From: Rhizobium sp. BK251
GTDB taxonomy: Bacteria > Pseudomonadota > Alphaproteobacteria > Rhizobiales > Rhizobiaceae
Direction: 5' to 3'
DNA length: 64,000 bases
NCBI RefSeq assembly: GCF_004345245.1
Contig: NZ_SLUQ01000002.1
Span: forward strand, 186,001-250,000
Positions 51,379 to 60,289 of the stretch are shown piece after piece. Position numbers and translations under genes: made by a program. The notes below the pieces were generated by a model that was not told the origin of the DNA, searched no databases, and worked only from the letters and a program-made list of their open reading frames with translations. How positions within the stretch are numbered: position 1 is the stretch's first letter; the number at the start of each line of letters is the position of its first letter.

Positions 51379-52634
51379 CGGATATCGCCTGGATCGACGT
51401 TGCGCTTGCCTCCGCCCGACCAAAGGCGCTCGGTGCTCTCCTGCGTTACTTCCGTGATCTCGACATCGCGGAAGAGGCCTTCCAGGAAGCCTGCCTGCGT
51501 GCCCTTCGGACGTGGCCGGACAAGGGTCCGCCGCGCGATCCGGTCGCCTGGCTGATCTTCGTCGGGCGCAACAGCGGTATCGACGCCGTGCGCCGTCAGG
51601 CAAAAACGCAGGCCCTGCCTGACGAGGAGCTCATATCCGATACCGGCGATGCCGAGGCCAATCTCGCCGAGCGGCTGGATGGTTCGAATTATCGCGACGA
51701 CATACTTCGGCTGCTGTTCATCTGCTGTCATCCGGATCTGCCGGCGACGCAGCAGATCGCGCTGGCGCTCAGGATCGTCTCCGGCCTTTCGGTCCAGCAG
51801 ATCGCGCGCGCCTTCCTCGTTTCGGAAAGTGCGATGGAACAGCGGATCACCCGTGCCAAGGCGCGTGTCGCAAAGGCCGGCGTGCCTTTCGAGGCACCGG
51901 GGGCGGACGAAAGGGCGGAGCGTTTGTCGGTGGTCGGCGCCATGGTCTACCTCGTCTTCAACGAAGGCTATTCCTCGAGCGATCCCAAGCGCGACAGCTG
52001 TGCATTCGCCGGCGAGGCGATCAGGCTCGCGCGGCTGCTGCTGCATATCTTTCCTGCAGAGCCGGAGATCATGGGGCTTCTCGCCCTGATGCTGCTGCAA
52101 AATTCGCGAGAAAGCGCGCGCTTCGATGAGAATGGGCAGATCGTGCTGCTGGAGGATCAGGATCGCTCTCAATGGAACCGGGAGATGATCGACGAGGCAC
52201 TGGCTCTGCTGGACAAGGCGATCCGACATCGCCAACCCGGTCCCTACCAGATCCAGGCCGCAATCGCCGCGCTGCATGGGCGGGCCAAACGGGCGGAAGA
52301 CACGGACTGGGAGCAGATCGAGCTTCTCTATCGCACGCTGGAACGCATTCAGCCTTCACCGGTCATCACCTTGAACCGGGCGGTGGCGATATCCAAACTC
52401 AAGGGGCCGGAGGAAGCTCTGGCGATCGTGGAACCTCTTGGCGAAAAGCTGGACAGCTACTTTTACTATCATGGGCTGCGCGGCAATCTCCTGATGCAGA
52501 TCGGGCGCAACGCCGAAGCGCGCGAGGCGTTCGATTGTGCGATCGCTCTCGCCAAGTCGTCGGCGGAGGCAGCCCATATCCGCATGCAGCTCGACCGTCT
52601 GAAGGCGGATGCGTCAGCCCCAGACGCGAGATAA
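51375..52634 (+). CDS. RNA polymerase sigma factor, ECF42 type with C-terminal TPR-like extension
   Basis: Extracytoplasmic-function sigma factor of 419 residues, longer than ordinary ECF factors. Region 2 is near residues 25-80 (DLDIAEEAFQEACLRALRTWP) and region 4 near 110-165 (TQQIALALRIVSGLSVQQIARAFLVSESAMEQRITRAK). The last 220 residues are helical TPR-like (NEGYSSSDPKRDSCAFAGEAIRLARLL; RAVAISKLKGPEEALAIVEPL), required for activity in ECF42 members. No anti-sigma gene is present; regulation is through the partner or extension. Same-strand SRPBCC and DoxX genes follow. Confidence 0.9.
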   Translation: MTDIAWIDVALASARPKALGALLRYFRDLDIAEEAFQEACLRALRTWPDKGPPRDPVAWLIFVGRNSGIDAVRRQAKTQALPDEELISDTGDAEANLAERLDGSNYRDDILRLLFICCHPDLPATQQIALALRIVSGLSVQQIARAFLVSESAMEQRITRAKARVAKAGVPFEAPGADERAERLSVVGAMVYLVFNEGYSSSDPKRDSCAFAGEAIRLARLLLHIFPAEPEIMGLLALMLLQNSRESARFDENGQIVLLEDQDRSQWNREMIDEALALLDKAIRHRQPGPYQIQAAIAALHGRAKRAEDTDWEQIELLYRTLERIQPSPVITLNRAVAISKLKGPEEALAIVEPLGEKLDSYFYYHGLRGNLLMQIGRNAEAREAFDCAIALAKSSAEAAHIRMQLDRLKADASAPDAR

Positions 52635-52733
52635 TCCAGAAAATTTTCAATGCACTGTCGGTGCGACCAGGTCGCCGCCGTCCTTGGGGCACACGCAGAG
52701 AAGCACTGTTCAAATTGAGAGGAAGAACAGACG

Positions 52734-53201
52734 ATGACTACGAATACGCAGCATGAATTGGTACTCGTCCGCGAGTTCGACGCGTCGCCCGCGAAGATCT
52801 TCAGGGCCTGGACGGATCCCGAACTCCTGAAGCAATGGTTCTGCCCGCTGCCCTGGAAGGTGACTGACGCAAAGCTCGACGTGCGCACCGGTGGCAACAA
52901 TTATGTGCTCATGGAAGGTCCCGAGGGGGAGAAGATCCCCAACTACGGCGTCTATCTGGAGGTCGTGGAAAACAGGAAGATCGTGCTGACCGATGCATAT
53001 ACGAGCGCCTGGGTTCCCTCGGAAAAGCCGTTCATGACCGCAGTCGTGCTTCTGGAGGAACTTCCGGGCGGCCGCACGCGCTACACGGCCAAGGCACTGC
53101 ACTGGACGGCCGAGGACAAGGAGGCCCACGAAAAGATGGGCTTCCACGAGGGCTGGGGCACGGCTGCCGATCAGCTGGCCGCGGTCGTCGCCAAGCTGTG
53201 A
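52734..53201 (+). CDS. SRPBCC (AHSA1-like) family protein
   Basis: Protein of 155 residues of the START-like SRPBCC fold, starting NTQHELVLVREFDASPAKIFRAWTDPELLKQWFCP, the typical AHSA1 opening. The C-terminus FHEGWGTAADQLAAVV is also typical. This group binds hydrophobic ligands; many members are near ECF42/DGPF genes. It is 99 bases after the sigma gene and probably in the same operon or its regulon. No enzymatic residues can be claimed. Confidence 0.85.
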   Translation: MTTNTQHELVLVREFDASPAKIFRAWTDPELLKQWFCPLPWKVTDAKLDVRTGGNNYVLMEGPEGEKIPNYGVYLEVVENRKIVLTDAYTSAWVPSEKPFMTAVVLLEELPGGRTRYTAKALHWTAEDKEAHEKMGFHEGWGTAADQLAAVVAKL

Positions 53202-53231
53202 ATTCCAGAGTCGAAACGGGAGGATAGAGCG

Positions 53232-53645
53232 ATGTCCTATGTCATCGATTCAACGCCGCTGCCGCGCTGGCAGACGATTACAGGTACCGTGCTCAGCGGG
53301 CTGATCGTCGTCTTTCTCATCTTCGATGGAGCGATCAAGCTGGTGCCGATCGCGCCGGTGACGGACACATTGACGGCGCTTGGCTATTCCGGCGATCCGG
53401 TGCTTGCCCGCGCGCTCGGCGTCATCACGCTCGCCTGCGCGGTCCTTTATGCCATTCCGAGGACGTCCGTCCTCGGGGCCATCCTCCTGACGGGGTTGCT
53501 CGGGGGAGCGATTGCGACGCATCTGAGAGTTGGAAGCCCTGTCTTCTCGCACCTGCTCTTCGGGGTCTATCTCGGCCTTATGGCGTGGGGCGGGCTGTAT
53601 CTCCGCTATGAGGCGGTTCGAAGAATGATTCCGTTCAAGCTCTGA
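53232..53645 (+). CDS. DoxX family membrane protein
   Basis: Small integral membrane protein of 137 residues with four hydrophobic segments (about 20-40, 55-75, 80-100 and 105-128). The conserved GAIKL segment and the LGVITLACAVLYAIPRTSVLGAILLTGLLGGA run mark the DoxX-like group. Commonly found with ECF42 and SRPBCC genes. Follows the SRPBCC gene by 30 bases, so probably co-transcribed. Function is not known; DoxX proteins have been linked to quinone or thiol stress. Confidence 0.85.
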   Translation: MSYVIDSTPLPRWQTITGTVLSGLIVVFLIFDGAIKLVPIAPVTDTLTALGYSGDPVLARALGVITLACAVLYAIPRTSVLGAILLTGLLGGAIATHLRVGSPVFSHLLFGVYLGLMAWGGLYLRYEAVRRMIPFKL

Positions 53646-53670
53646 AGTGATTGAACGGCATTTCATTTTA

Positions 53671-53696
53671 GCTGCCGCGCAAGTTGGCGCGGCAGC
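53671..53696. terminator. Perfect 10-bp hairpin after the DoxX gene
   Basis: GCTGCCGCGC (53671-53680), loop AAGTTG, GCGCGGCAGC (53687-53696), starting 25 bases after the DoxX stop. No T-run follows on the + strand. It probably ends or protects the ECF42 operon transcript. Confidence 0.5.
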
Positions 53697-53793
53697 CCAT
53701 CGACATTCTCGAACAATTCATTCCAGAATTTATATTTGCCACAGATACGTCGCATCCTTATCTCCTTCTGCAGATTGAACGGGATGAAGGCCG

Positions 53794-54858
53794 ATGGAGC
53801 TTGGACTTTATACATTTGCGGATGTCGATCCGAATCCTGCAGGCGGCAAGGGTCCTGCGGGTGCGCGCCGGCTGAAGGAACTGATCGAGGAAATCGAGCT
53901 TGCCGACCAGGTCGGCCTCGACGTCTTTGGGCTCGGCGAGCATCACCGTCCCGACTATGCCGTTTCGGCGCCGGCCGTTGCCCTTGCTGCTGCCGCGGTG
54001 AAGACGAAGAACATCCGCCTCACAAGTGCCGTCACCGTGCTTTCTTCGGATGATCCGGTGCGTGTCTTCCAGCAGTTCTCGACGCTCGACCTGTTGTCCA
54101 ACGGGCGCGCGGAAATCATGGCGGGCCGTGGCTCCTTCATCGAATCCTTCCCGCTCTTCGGCTACAAGCTCGAGGATTACGATCAGCTCTTCGAGGAAAA
54201 GCTCGATCTGCTCCTGGCGCTGAGGGAAAGCGAGACTGTGAACTGGGAGGAGGGAGAGCTCCGCGCGCCGATCCATGATCGCGGTGTCTATCCGCGTCCG
54301 TTGCAGGATCCGCTTCCCGTCTGGATCGCAGTCGGCGGCACGCCGCAATCGGTCGCCCGTGCCGGCGCGCTTGGCCTTCCGGTCGCACTTGCCATCATCG
54401 GCGGGGAGCCGCGGCGATTTGCGCCGCTCTTCGATCTCTATCGTGAGGCGGCACGCCGCGCCGGACAAGACGCTGCAAAGCTGAAGACCAGCATCAACGT
54501 CCACGGCTTCATCGCCGATACGACCGCCGTCGCCGCGAACCAGTTCTATGGCCCGCAGGCCGAGGTGATGAACCGCATCGGCCGTGAACGTGGCTGGGGT
54601 CCGACGAGCCGGGCGCATTTCGACATGTCTCGTGGCCCGAACGGAGCGCTGTTCGTCGGTGACCCGGAGACGGTCGCGGAGAAGATCATCGCGCATCACC
54701 GGCTGTTCAGGAACGACCGTTTCCTGCTGCAGATGGCAATCGGGCTGATGCCGCATGACCAGATCATGCGCGGTATCGAGCTCTACGGCACGAAAGTCGC
54801 GCCACTCGTCAGAAAGGCGTTGACTGGGGCGGAGGAAGACGCCAAAGCCTCGGCGTAG
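53794..54858 (+). CDS. LLM-class flavin-dependent oxidoreductase
   Basis: Luciferase-like monooxygenase of 354 residues. Family marks are [13 protein letters not shown] at the start, [21 protein letters not shown] near residue 45, [30 protein letters not shown] near 90, and [21 protein letters not shown] near 170. These bind FMN or F420 and oxidise varied substrates; the substrate here is not known. GATGAAGG precedes the ATG. It is 43 bases before map, so the two may be co-transcribed. Confidence 0.9.
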   Translation: MELGLYTFADVDPNPAGGKGPAGARRLKELIEEIELADQVGLDVFGLGEHHRPDYAVSAPAVALAAAAVKTKNIRLTSAVTVLSSDDPVRVFQQFSTLDLLSNGRAEIMAGRGSFIESFPLFGYKLEDYDQLFEEKLDLLLALRESETVNWEEGELRAPIHDRGVYPRPLQDPLPVWIAVGGTPQSVARAGALGLPVALAIIGGEPRRFAPLFDLYREAARRAGQDAAKLKTSINVHGFIADTTAVAANQFYGPQAEVMNRIGRERGWGPTSRAHFDMSRGPNGALFVGDPETVAEKIIAHHRLFRNDRFLLQMAIGLMPHDQIMRGIELYGTKVAPLVRKALTGAEEDAKASA

Positions 54859-54901
54859 CTGCAGCGGCTTCCGCTGCCCAGATGATCGCCGGAAACCCTT
54901 C

Positions 54902-55660
54902 ATGATTGTCAGCAACGACGACGAACTGGCCAAGCTCAAGGAGATTGGCCGCATTTGTGCCAATGCCTTGCAGGCCATGGCGGCTGCGCTTAGGCCAGGC
55001 ATCACGACGATCGAGCTCGACAATATCGGCCGCAAGGTGCTGGAGGATGCCGGCGCGCGTTCTGCGCCGGAGCTGTGCTACCAGTTTCCGGGCGCAACCT
55101 GCATCAGCGTCAACGAGGAGGTCGCCCACGGCATACCCGGTACACGGGTCATCCAGCCTGGCGATCTGGTCAATCTCGACGTCTCGGCAGAGAAGGACGG
55201 CTTCTTTTCCGATACCGGCGCCTCATTTGCGGTGGCGCCGGTCAAGCCGAAGATCGAGAAGCTATGTCGTGACGGCAAGCGCGCGCTGTGGGTCGGTCTC
55301 AACCAGGTACGCAGCAACCAGCCGCTGGCCAAGATCGGCCAGGCCGTCGGCGCCTTCGCCCAGAAGAACCGCTATACGCTCGTTACCAACCTCGCGAGCC
55401 ATGGTATCGGCCGTTCGCTGCACGAGGAGCCGTCCGAGCTTTCGACCTGGGCGGATCCAAGCGAGAAGCGCATCATGACTGACGGGCTTGTCTTCACAGT
55501 CGAGCCGTTCCTGTCGCTCGGCGCAACCTGGGCCGACGGCGGCGACGATGCCTGGACGCTTTACAGCGATCCGCGCGCGCCGACGGTGCAGTTCGAGCAT
55601 ACGGTCGTCGCGACCAGCAGCGGACCCATCATCCTGACGCTGCCGGACGACCGCAGCTGA
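54902..55660 (+). CDS. map: Methionine aminopeptidase, type I
   Basis: Metallopeptidase of 252 residues that removes N-terminal methionine. Metal ligands are in NLDVSAEKDGFFSDTGASF near residue 97, HGIGRSLHEEP near 163, VFTVEPFLSLG near 200 and QFEHTVV near 236. The VAHGIPG histidine of the substrate site is also present. Rhizobia often have two map genes, one with ribosomal or secretion genes and one elsewhere. This one lies after an LLM oxidoreductase and convergent to a PadR gene, so it is probably the accessory copy. Confidence 0.93.
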   Translation: MIVSNDDELAKLKEIGRICANALQAMAAALRPGITTIELDNIGRKVLEDAGARSAPELCYQFPGATCISVNEEVAHGIPGTRVIQPGDLVNLDVSAEKDGFFSDTGASFAVAPVKPKIEKLCRDGKRALWVGLNQVRSNQPLAKIGQAVGAFAQKNRYTLVTNLASHGIGRSLHEEPSELSTWADPSEKRIMTDGLVFTVEPFLSLGATWADGGDDAWTLYSDPRAPTVQFEHTVVATSSGPIILTLPDDRS

Positions 55661-55691
55661 TATCCAGGCCCATCGAGGGCAGGGACCGTGC

Positions 55692-56279
55692 TCAGGCCTG
55701 CGGATCGGGCTTGCCGCCTTGCAGGATTTCCATCGCAGCGCGTTCGAGAATTCCGGAAATCCGGGCGGCTTCCGTTGGCGACCACGGATAGCGCATCCTC
55801 AGCGCCGAACGCAGCAACTGCCGCGCGGCGCGGATGTCTCCATTGTCGCGCATGAACTCCTCGTCCTCGTCGTTCTCCCGGTGGCGACCATGCTGCTGAG
55901 GGTCGAACATGCGGTTGACGAAGGCCATCTTCTCGCCCATGCGCTCAAGCTTGCTCAACGTGTGCTCGATCATCTGCCGGTTCTCCTCGACCCGCTGCCT
56001 GCCGCTCTCGGTGATTTTGTAGAGCTTCTTCGTGCCCTCGTTCTCCACCTCCGCCAGACCCGTCTCCTCGAGATAAGTCAGCGCCGGATAGATGACGCCG
56101 GGGCTCGGCACGTAGAACCCCCCGGAACGCTCCTCCAGCGTCTTGATCAGTTCGTAGCCGTGTCGCGGCCGCTCATCGAGCAGCGCAAGCAGCACGAGCT
56201 GCAGGTCGCCGGCCGAGAACTTTCGCCCCATGCCCATGCGTACCGCTTCTCCGAACATTCCACCTTTGAAACCTCTCAT
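55692..56279 (-). CDS. PadR-family transcriptional regulator
   Basis: Regulator of 195 residues. The PadR winged helix is at about residues 23-95 (LLALLDERPRHGYELIKTLEERSGGFYVPSPGVIYPALTYLEETGLAEVE), followed by an Arg/Glu-rich helical C-terminal domain. The first 20 residues are Gly/Met-rich and precede the family domain. AGGAG precedes the ATG. The 5' region contains a dense array of related repeats that looks like its own operator. The MFS carrier gene is divergent, so it is the likely target. PadR ligands are often phenolic compounds or drugs. Confidence 0.9.
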   Translation of the reverse strand: MRGFKGGMFGEAVRMGMGRKFSAGDLQLVLLALLDERPRHGYELIKTLEERSGGFYVPSPGVIYPALTYLEETGLAEVENEGTKKLYKITESGRQRVEENRQMIEHTLSKLERMGEKMAFVNRMFDPQQHGRHRENDEDEEFMRDNGDIRAARQLLRSALRMRYPWSPTEAARISGILERAAMEILQGGKPDPQA

Positions 56280-56292
56280 AGTTTACTCCTTC

Positions 56293-56342
56293 ATCGTTAG
56301 ATGCATCGTTGGATATGTCGTAAAACATATATCGTAAGATAT
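56293..56342. promoter_or_regulatory. Tandem operator-like repeats between padR-type gene and MFS gene
   Basis: Four related units run head to tail with a period of 12 to 14 bases: ATCGTTAGATG (56293), ATCGTTGGATAT (56305), GTCGTAAAACATAT (56317) and ATCGTAAGATAT (56331). Two of them form perfect inverted repeats: ATATGT-N6-ACATAT (56313-56330) and TATATC-GTAA-GATATA (56328-56343). PadR proteins bind ATGT/ACAT type sites, so this fits. Confidence 0.6.
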
Positions 56343-56434
56343 AACGTTGCAAGTGCCGTGATGCTTTTGCGGAATTGATCGATCAATCAGAATTAGTCGG
56401 TTGTCCCTGCGATGCTGCAGCGCGATACAGGGCC

Positions 56435-57628
56435 ATGCTCGTTCGCGTCGAAAATTCTCCCACCGATCTCTTCTTCACAGCTGCCGCAGGCGCCATCGCG
56501 ATGGCTTCCGCAATGGGTTTTGGTCGATTTTCCTTCACGCCGATCCTGCCCGGTATGATGAGCGGAATTCCGCTTTCGGCGGCGGATGCGGGCTTCGTCG
56601 CCTCGGCGAACTTCGTCGGCTATCTCGTCGGGGCGGTCCTTGCCGCCTATGGCTGGGCGGCTGGACGGGAGAGGCTCGTGGCGCTGCTTTCGCTGCTTGC
56701 CACCGCTGTGCTCCTAGCGGCGATGGGCATGACGGCGAGTGTCGCCGCCTTCGCGGTCATCCGCTTTCTGGCCGGCGTCGCGAGCGCCTTTGCCATGATC
56801 TTCACCTCCTCGATCGTCCTCAGCCACGGTGCGGCCGCCGGAAACGACCATGTGCAGGCAGCCCATTTCGGCGGGCCGGGCGCAGGCATCGCGCTCTCAT
56901 CGGTAATGGTCGCGCTGATCGGTTTCTTCTTCCATGACGGAGCAGGCGGCTGGCGTCTCGATTGGTTTGGCGGCGCCGTGATCGCGGCCGTTGCTCTCGT
57001 CGCTGTCTGGTATCTGCTGCCGGCAGGCCCCGTTCGTTCCGCGCATGCAGAGAAGGAGCCGCCGCTGCGCTGGACACGGCCGATGGTATTGCTCACCACC
57101 TCCTACGGGCTCTTCGGCTTCGGTTACGTGATCACCGCGACCTTCCTGGTGACGATCGCGCGCATGGCAGCGGCCGGCCAGACGGTAGAGTTTCTCTGCT
57201 GGTTCATCGCGGGCATCGCGGCCTCCGTTTCGCTCTTCCTCTGGAAGCCGTTGGTTCGCTCGCTCGATCTGGGCGGTACCTATGTCGCGGCGATGCTGGT
57301 CGAGATTGTTGGTGTACTCGCAACGGTGCTGCTGCCGCGTTCGGTCGCGCCACTCGTCGGCGGCGCGCTTTTCGGCGTCACGTTTCTGGCGATCACGGCC
57401 TACGGGCTTCAGCTCGGGCGCCGGCTTTCACCGGCAAGTCCGCGTCGGGCTTTGGCGACGATGACCGCGGCCTTCGGGCTTGGCCAGATCATCGGGCCGA
57501 TCGTTGCCGGATGGATCGCGCAGGCGACCGGCAGCTTCGAACTGCCGACAATGATCGCTGCGGTGGTGCTTGCCCTATGCGTCGCTCTGGTCGTGCCGGT
57601 CATGACGAGACTTCGTCACGGACACTGA
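56435..57628 (+). CDS. MFS transporter, YbfB/YjiJ family
   Basis: Integral membrane protein of 397 residues with about 12 spans. The GFGRFSFTPILPGMM run near residue 30 is the hallmark of the YbfB/YjiJ branch. The ATG at 56435 is used; a longer open frame starts at 56375. It lies divergent from the PadR gene, with PadR-type sites between, so it is probably a regulated exporter. Substrate not known. No fusion or truncation is seen. Confidence 0.88.
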   Translation: MLVRVENSPTDLFFTAAAGAIAMASAMGFGRFSFTPILPGMMSGIPLSAADAGFVASANFVGYLVGAVLAAYGWAAGRERLVALLSLLATAVLLAAMGMTASVAAFAVIRFLAGVASAFAMIFTSSIVLSHGAAAGNDHVQAAHFGGPGAGIALSSVMVALIGFFFHDGAGGWRLDWFGGAVIAAVALVAVWYLLPAGPVRSAHAEKEPPLRWTRPMVLLTTSYGLFGFGYVITATFLVTIARMAAAGQTVEFLCWFIAGIAASVSLFLWKPLVRSLDLGGTYVAAMLVEIVGVLATVLLPRSVAPLVGGALFGVTFLAITAYGLQLGRRLSPASPRRALATMTAAFGLGQIIGPIVAGWIAQATGSFELPTMIAAVVLALCVALVVPVMTRLRHGH

Positions 57629-57682
57629 AGACGGTCCTTTCCAACAGGCACCAGATGGTGTGCAGGCCGGAGGCCCGGCGCA

Positions 57683-57698
57683 GTTACAAATGCGTAAC
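57683..57698. promoter_or_regulatory. Inverted repeat upstream of bacA
   Basis: GTTAC (57683-57687), AAATGC, GTAAC (57694-57698), a perfect repeat 100 bases before the bacA start codon. It may be a regulator site or part of the promoter. No -10 element is clear. Confidence 0.3.
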
Positions 57699-57798
57699 AA
57701 TGGGGTGATGCCATTGCCGCATTGTGGGAACTGCCTTAGTTTCGCGGCAGTCAACTGCTTCGCGCTGCGCAGCCCCCGTCGAAGAAAGCCACGCCTCC

Positions 57799-59064
57799 GT
57801 GTTCCAATCTTACTTTCCCAAGCCGAAACTGTTCTTTCCTTCTGCCATCGCCTGGACCCTTGTTGCCGTGATCGTATGGTATCTCGGTGGGTATAGTGCA
57901 GGCTCGGCGATCGGGTTACCACCGCTTCCGCCGGGACAGGAGCCGACCATCGGCGTGTCGGTATTCTGGTCGCCGCCGTTCCTGTGGTTCTACATCTACT
58001 ACGCCATCGTCGTGGCGATCTTTGCGGCGTTCTGGTTTCGGTTCAGGCCCCATCCTTGGCAATACTGGTCGGTGCTCGGAACGGCTCTCATCATCTTCAA
58101 CACCTACTTCTCGGTCCAGGTGAGCGTCGCGATCAACGCGTGGTATGGTCCCTTCTACGACCTCATCCAGCAGGCGCTTGCCAAGACGGCGCCGGTGACG
58201 GCGGGGCAGCTCTACTCGGGCATGATCGGCTTTGCCGGCATTGCTTTCGTGGCGGTGACCATCGGCGTGCTCAATCTGTTCTTCGTCAGCCACTGGATTT
58301 TCCGCTGGCGCACGGCGATGAACCAGTACTACATGACCCACTGGCCGAAGCTGCGCTACATCGAGGGTGCATCCCAGCGCGTGCAGGAAGATACGATGCG
58401 CTTTTCGACGACCGTCGAGAGCCTCGGCGTCAACCTCGTAAGCTCAGTCATGACGCTGATCGCCTTTCTTCCAGTCCTCTTCAACTTCTCGAACCAGGTG
58501 ACCGATCTGCCGTTCATCGGCACGGTGCCGCATGCGCTGGTCTGGGCGGCTGTGCTCTGGTCGATCTTCGGTACCGTGTTTCTCGCGGTGGTCGGCATCA
58601 AGCTGCCGGGTCTCGAATTCCGCAACCAGCGCGTCGAGGCCGCCTACCGCAAGGAACTCGTCTATGGCGAGGACAATCCCAACCGCGCCGATCCGATTTC
58701 GGTCGCCGAACTCTTCGCCAACGTCCGCAAGAACTACTTCCGCCTCTATTTCCACTACATGTATTTCAACGTCGCCCGCATCTTCTACCTGCAGGCGGAC
58801 AACCTGTTCGGCACCTTCGTTCTCGTCCCCTCGATCGTCGCGGGCAAGCTGACGCTCGGCGTGATGAACCAGATCCTGAACGTCTTCGGTCAGGTGCGCG
58901 AATCCTTCCAGTACCTCGTGAACTCCTGGTCGACGATCGTCGAGCTGCTCTCCATCTACAAACGCCTTCGCGCCTTTGAATCGGCGATCGACGACGAACC
59001 GCTCCCGTCCATCGACCGGCACTTCCTCGAGCGGCAGGCGATGAAGGAAAACGTCGACGCCTGA
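57799..59064 (+). CDS. bacA: Peptide transporter BacA (SbmA/BacA family)
   Basis: Inner-membrane protein of 421 residues, matching the usual 420-residue rhizobial BacA. Seven to eight hydrophobic segments are visible. The start is the GTG at 57799 giving [13 protein letters not shown], as in rhizobial BacA; an upstream open frame is not conserved. Family segments [28 protein letters not shown] near residue 320 and [24 protein letters not shown] near 380 are conserved. BacA/SbmA imports antimicrobial peptides, bleomycin and, in symbiosis, host NCR peptides, and affects very-long-chain fatty acids of lipid A. It is needed for bacteroid survival in many rhizobia. Monocistronic here. Confidence 0.94.
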   Translation: MFQSYFPKPKLFFPSAIAWTLVAVIVWYLGGYSAGSAIGLPPLPPGQEPTIGVSVFWSPPFLWFYIYYAIVVAIFAAFWFRFRPHPWQYWSVLGTALIIFNTYFSVQVSVAINAWYGPFYDLIQQALAKTAPVTAGQLYSGMIGFAGIAFVAVTIGVLNLFFVSHWIFRWRTAMNQYYMTHWPKLRYIEGASQRVQEDTMRFSTTVESLGVNLVSSVMTLIAFLPVLFNFSNQVTDLPFIGTVPHALVWAAVLWSIFGTVFLAVVGIKLPGLEFRNQRVEAAYRKELVYGEDNPNRADPISVAELFANVRKNYFRLYFHYMYFNVARIFYLQADNLFGTFVLVPSIVAGKLTLGVMNQILNVFGQVRESFQYLVNSWSTIVELLSIYKRLRAFESAIDDEPLPSIDRHFLERQAMKENVDA

Positions 59065-59093
59065 TCCGACGCTTGTCGTCAATGCGTCATCTG

Positions 59094-59120
59094 CGGGCCG
59101 CTGCGCCGAGCGGCGGCCCG
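59094..59120. terminator. Hairpin between convergent bacA and O-methyltransferase genes
   Basis: CGGGCCGC (59094-59101) pairs perfectly with GCGGCCCG (59113-59120) across an 11-base loop. It ends inside the gap between bacA and the leftward methyltransferase stop. No T-run; a bidirectional transcript end is likely. Confidence 0.45.
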
Positions 59121-59121
59121 A

Positions 59122-60150
59122 TCAGCCGCGTACGCGTGTCTCGATGATGCAGAAGGCGGAACGGGTCGCGATGATGCGCGGATCGGCAAGACCCGCTTCG
59201 CGAAAGAGCTTTGTGAATTCCGCCGGCGTGCGCTCCTTGGCGCCCGGAAAGAGCATCATCATGTGAATGTCGGAGAGGAAGTTCAGCGGATTGGCGCGAT
59301 CCGGCGCCGTTTCGAGAATCCGCTCTACAACCAGCAGCCGCGCGTCGTTGTGCATGGCTGCGCGACAGTTCTTGAGGATCGTCAGGCAGTGCTCGTCGCT
59401 CCAATCGTGGAGTATCTGCGAGAGGGTGTAGACGTCGCCGCCGCTCGGCACGCTGTCGAAAAAGCTGCCTGCATGCGTCTTGCAGCGCTCCGCCACAGTC
59501 CCGAGCACGCCGTCTGCGAGCGCGACGACGGCCTCCTGGTCAAACAATATCCCTTCGGCGCGCGGATTTGCTGAAAGTATGGCGTTCAGCAGTGCGCCGC
59601 TGCCGCCGCCGATGTCGACCACCACGCCGGCAGTGGAAAAATCGTAGGCCTCGACCACCGCCGCATGACGGTCATCGGGGCTATGCTGCATGAAGCTGTT
59701 GAAGACATCGGATTCGGCCGGGTGCGCCTTCAGGTATTCGAAAAAGGGGATGCCGTAGATGGCTTCGAAGGGGGCGTTGCCGGTGCGGATTGCCTGTTCC
59801 AGATGGCCCCAGACGGACCAGGTGCTCCGCATTCCCCAGTAGCGGGCGGCATGATGGAGCGTGGGGCTGGCATTGGCGCGAAGCAGATGCGAGCGCTCGG
59901 TATGGCTGATATTGCCAGCTTCATCGAGGCTGAAAATCTTGAAGGCCGCAAGCGCCCGGCACAGGCGCAGCAGCGCCTGCGGATCAGCGCCGCACTCCGC
60001 CGCCAGCTCGTCCAACGGCCTTGGTCCTTCGCCCAGATGGTCCGGCAGGCCGAGCGAACAGATGACCTCGATCATTCTCGACATCTGGAGCGCCCGGATC
60101 AGGAAGGCCATGTCCGCCAATGCATCCATTCCCGCATCGACCTTCGACAT
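59122..60150 (-). CDS. SAM-dependent O-methyltransferase (family 2, acetylserotonin O-methyltransferase-like)
   Basis: Protein of 342 residues with an N-terminal dimerisation domain (LPDHLGEGPRPLDELAAECGADPQALLRLCRALAAF) and a C-terminal class I methyltransferase domain. The SAM motif is VVDIGGGSGALLNAIL near residue 180. LSQILHDWSDEHCLTILKNCRAAM near 255 is the conserved catalytic loop, with His in LHDWSDE. Substrate is unknown; family members methylate hydroxylated polyketides, phenols or antibiotics. It is convergent with bacA. A possible secondary metabolite or resistance role is inferred. Confidence 0.85.
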   Translation of the reverse strand: MSKVDAGMDALADMAFLIRALQMSRMIEVICSLGLPDHLGEGPRPLDELAAECGADPQALLRLCRALAAFKIFSLDEAGNISHTERSHLLRANASPTLHHAARYWGMRSTWSVWGHLEQAIRTGNAPFEAIYGIPFFEYLKAHPAESDVFNSFMQHSPDDRHAAVVEAYDFSTAGVVVDIGGGSGALLNAILSANPRAEGILFDQEAVVALADGVLGTVAERCKTHAGSFFDSVPSGGDVYTLSQILHDWSDEHCLTILKNCRAAMHNDARLLVVERILETAPDRANPLNFLSDIHMMMLFPGAKERTPAEFTKLFREAGLADPRIIATRSAFCIIETRVRG

Positions 60151-60289
60151 CCGGCTTCCCCGTTGCTCGTGCTCGGATCATCCCGAAGCACCTCGGGAGG
60201 TTATCACAAGCGGCGTGTGGAAAGAATGCGCGCAACAGCGCAGTTGCCTGCGCGTTGCGTGGGGCCGGTTGCCGCGCTGCGGGGAGGGT

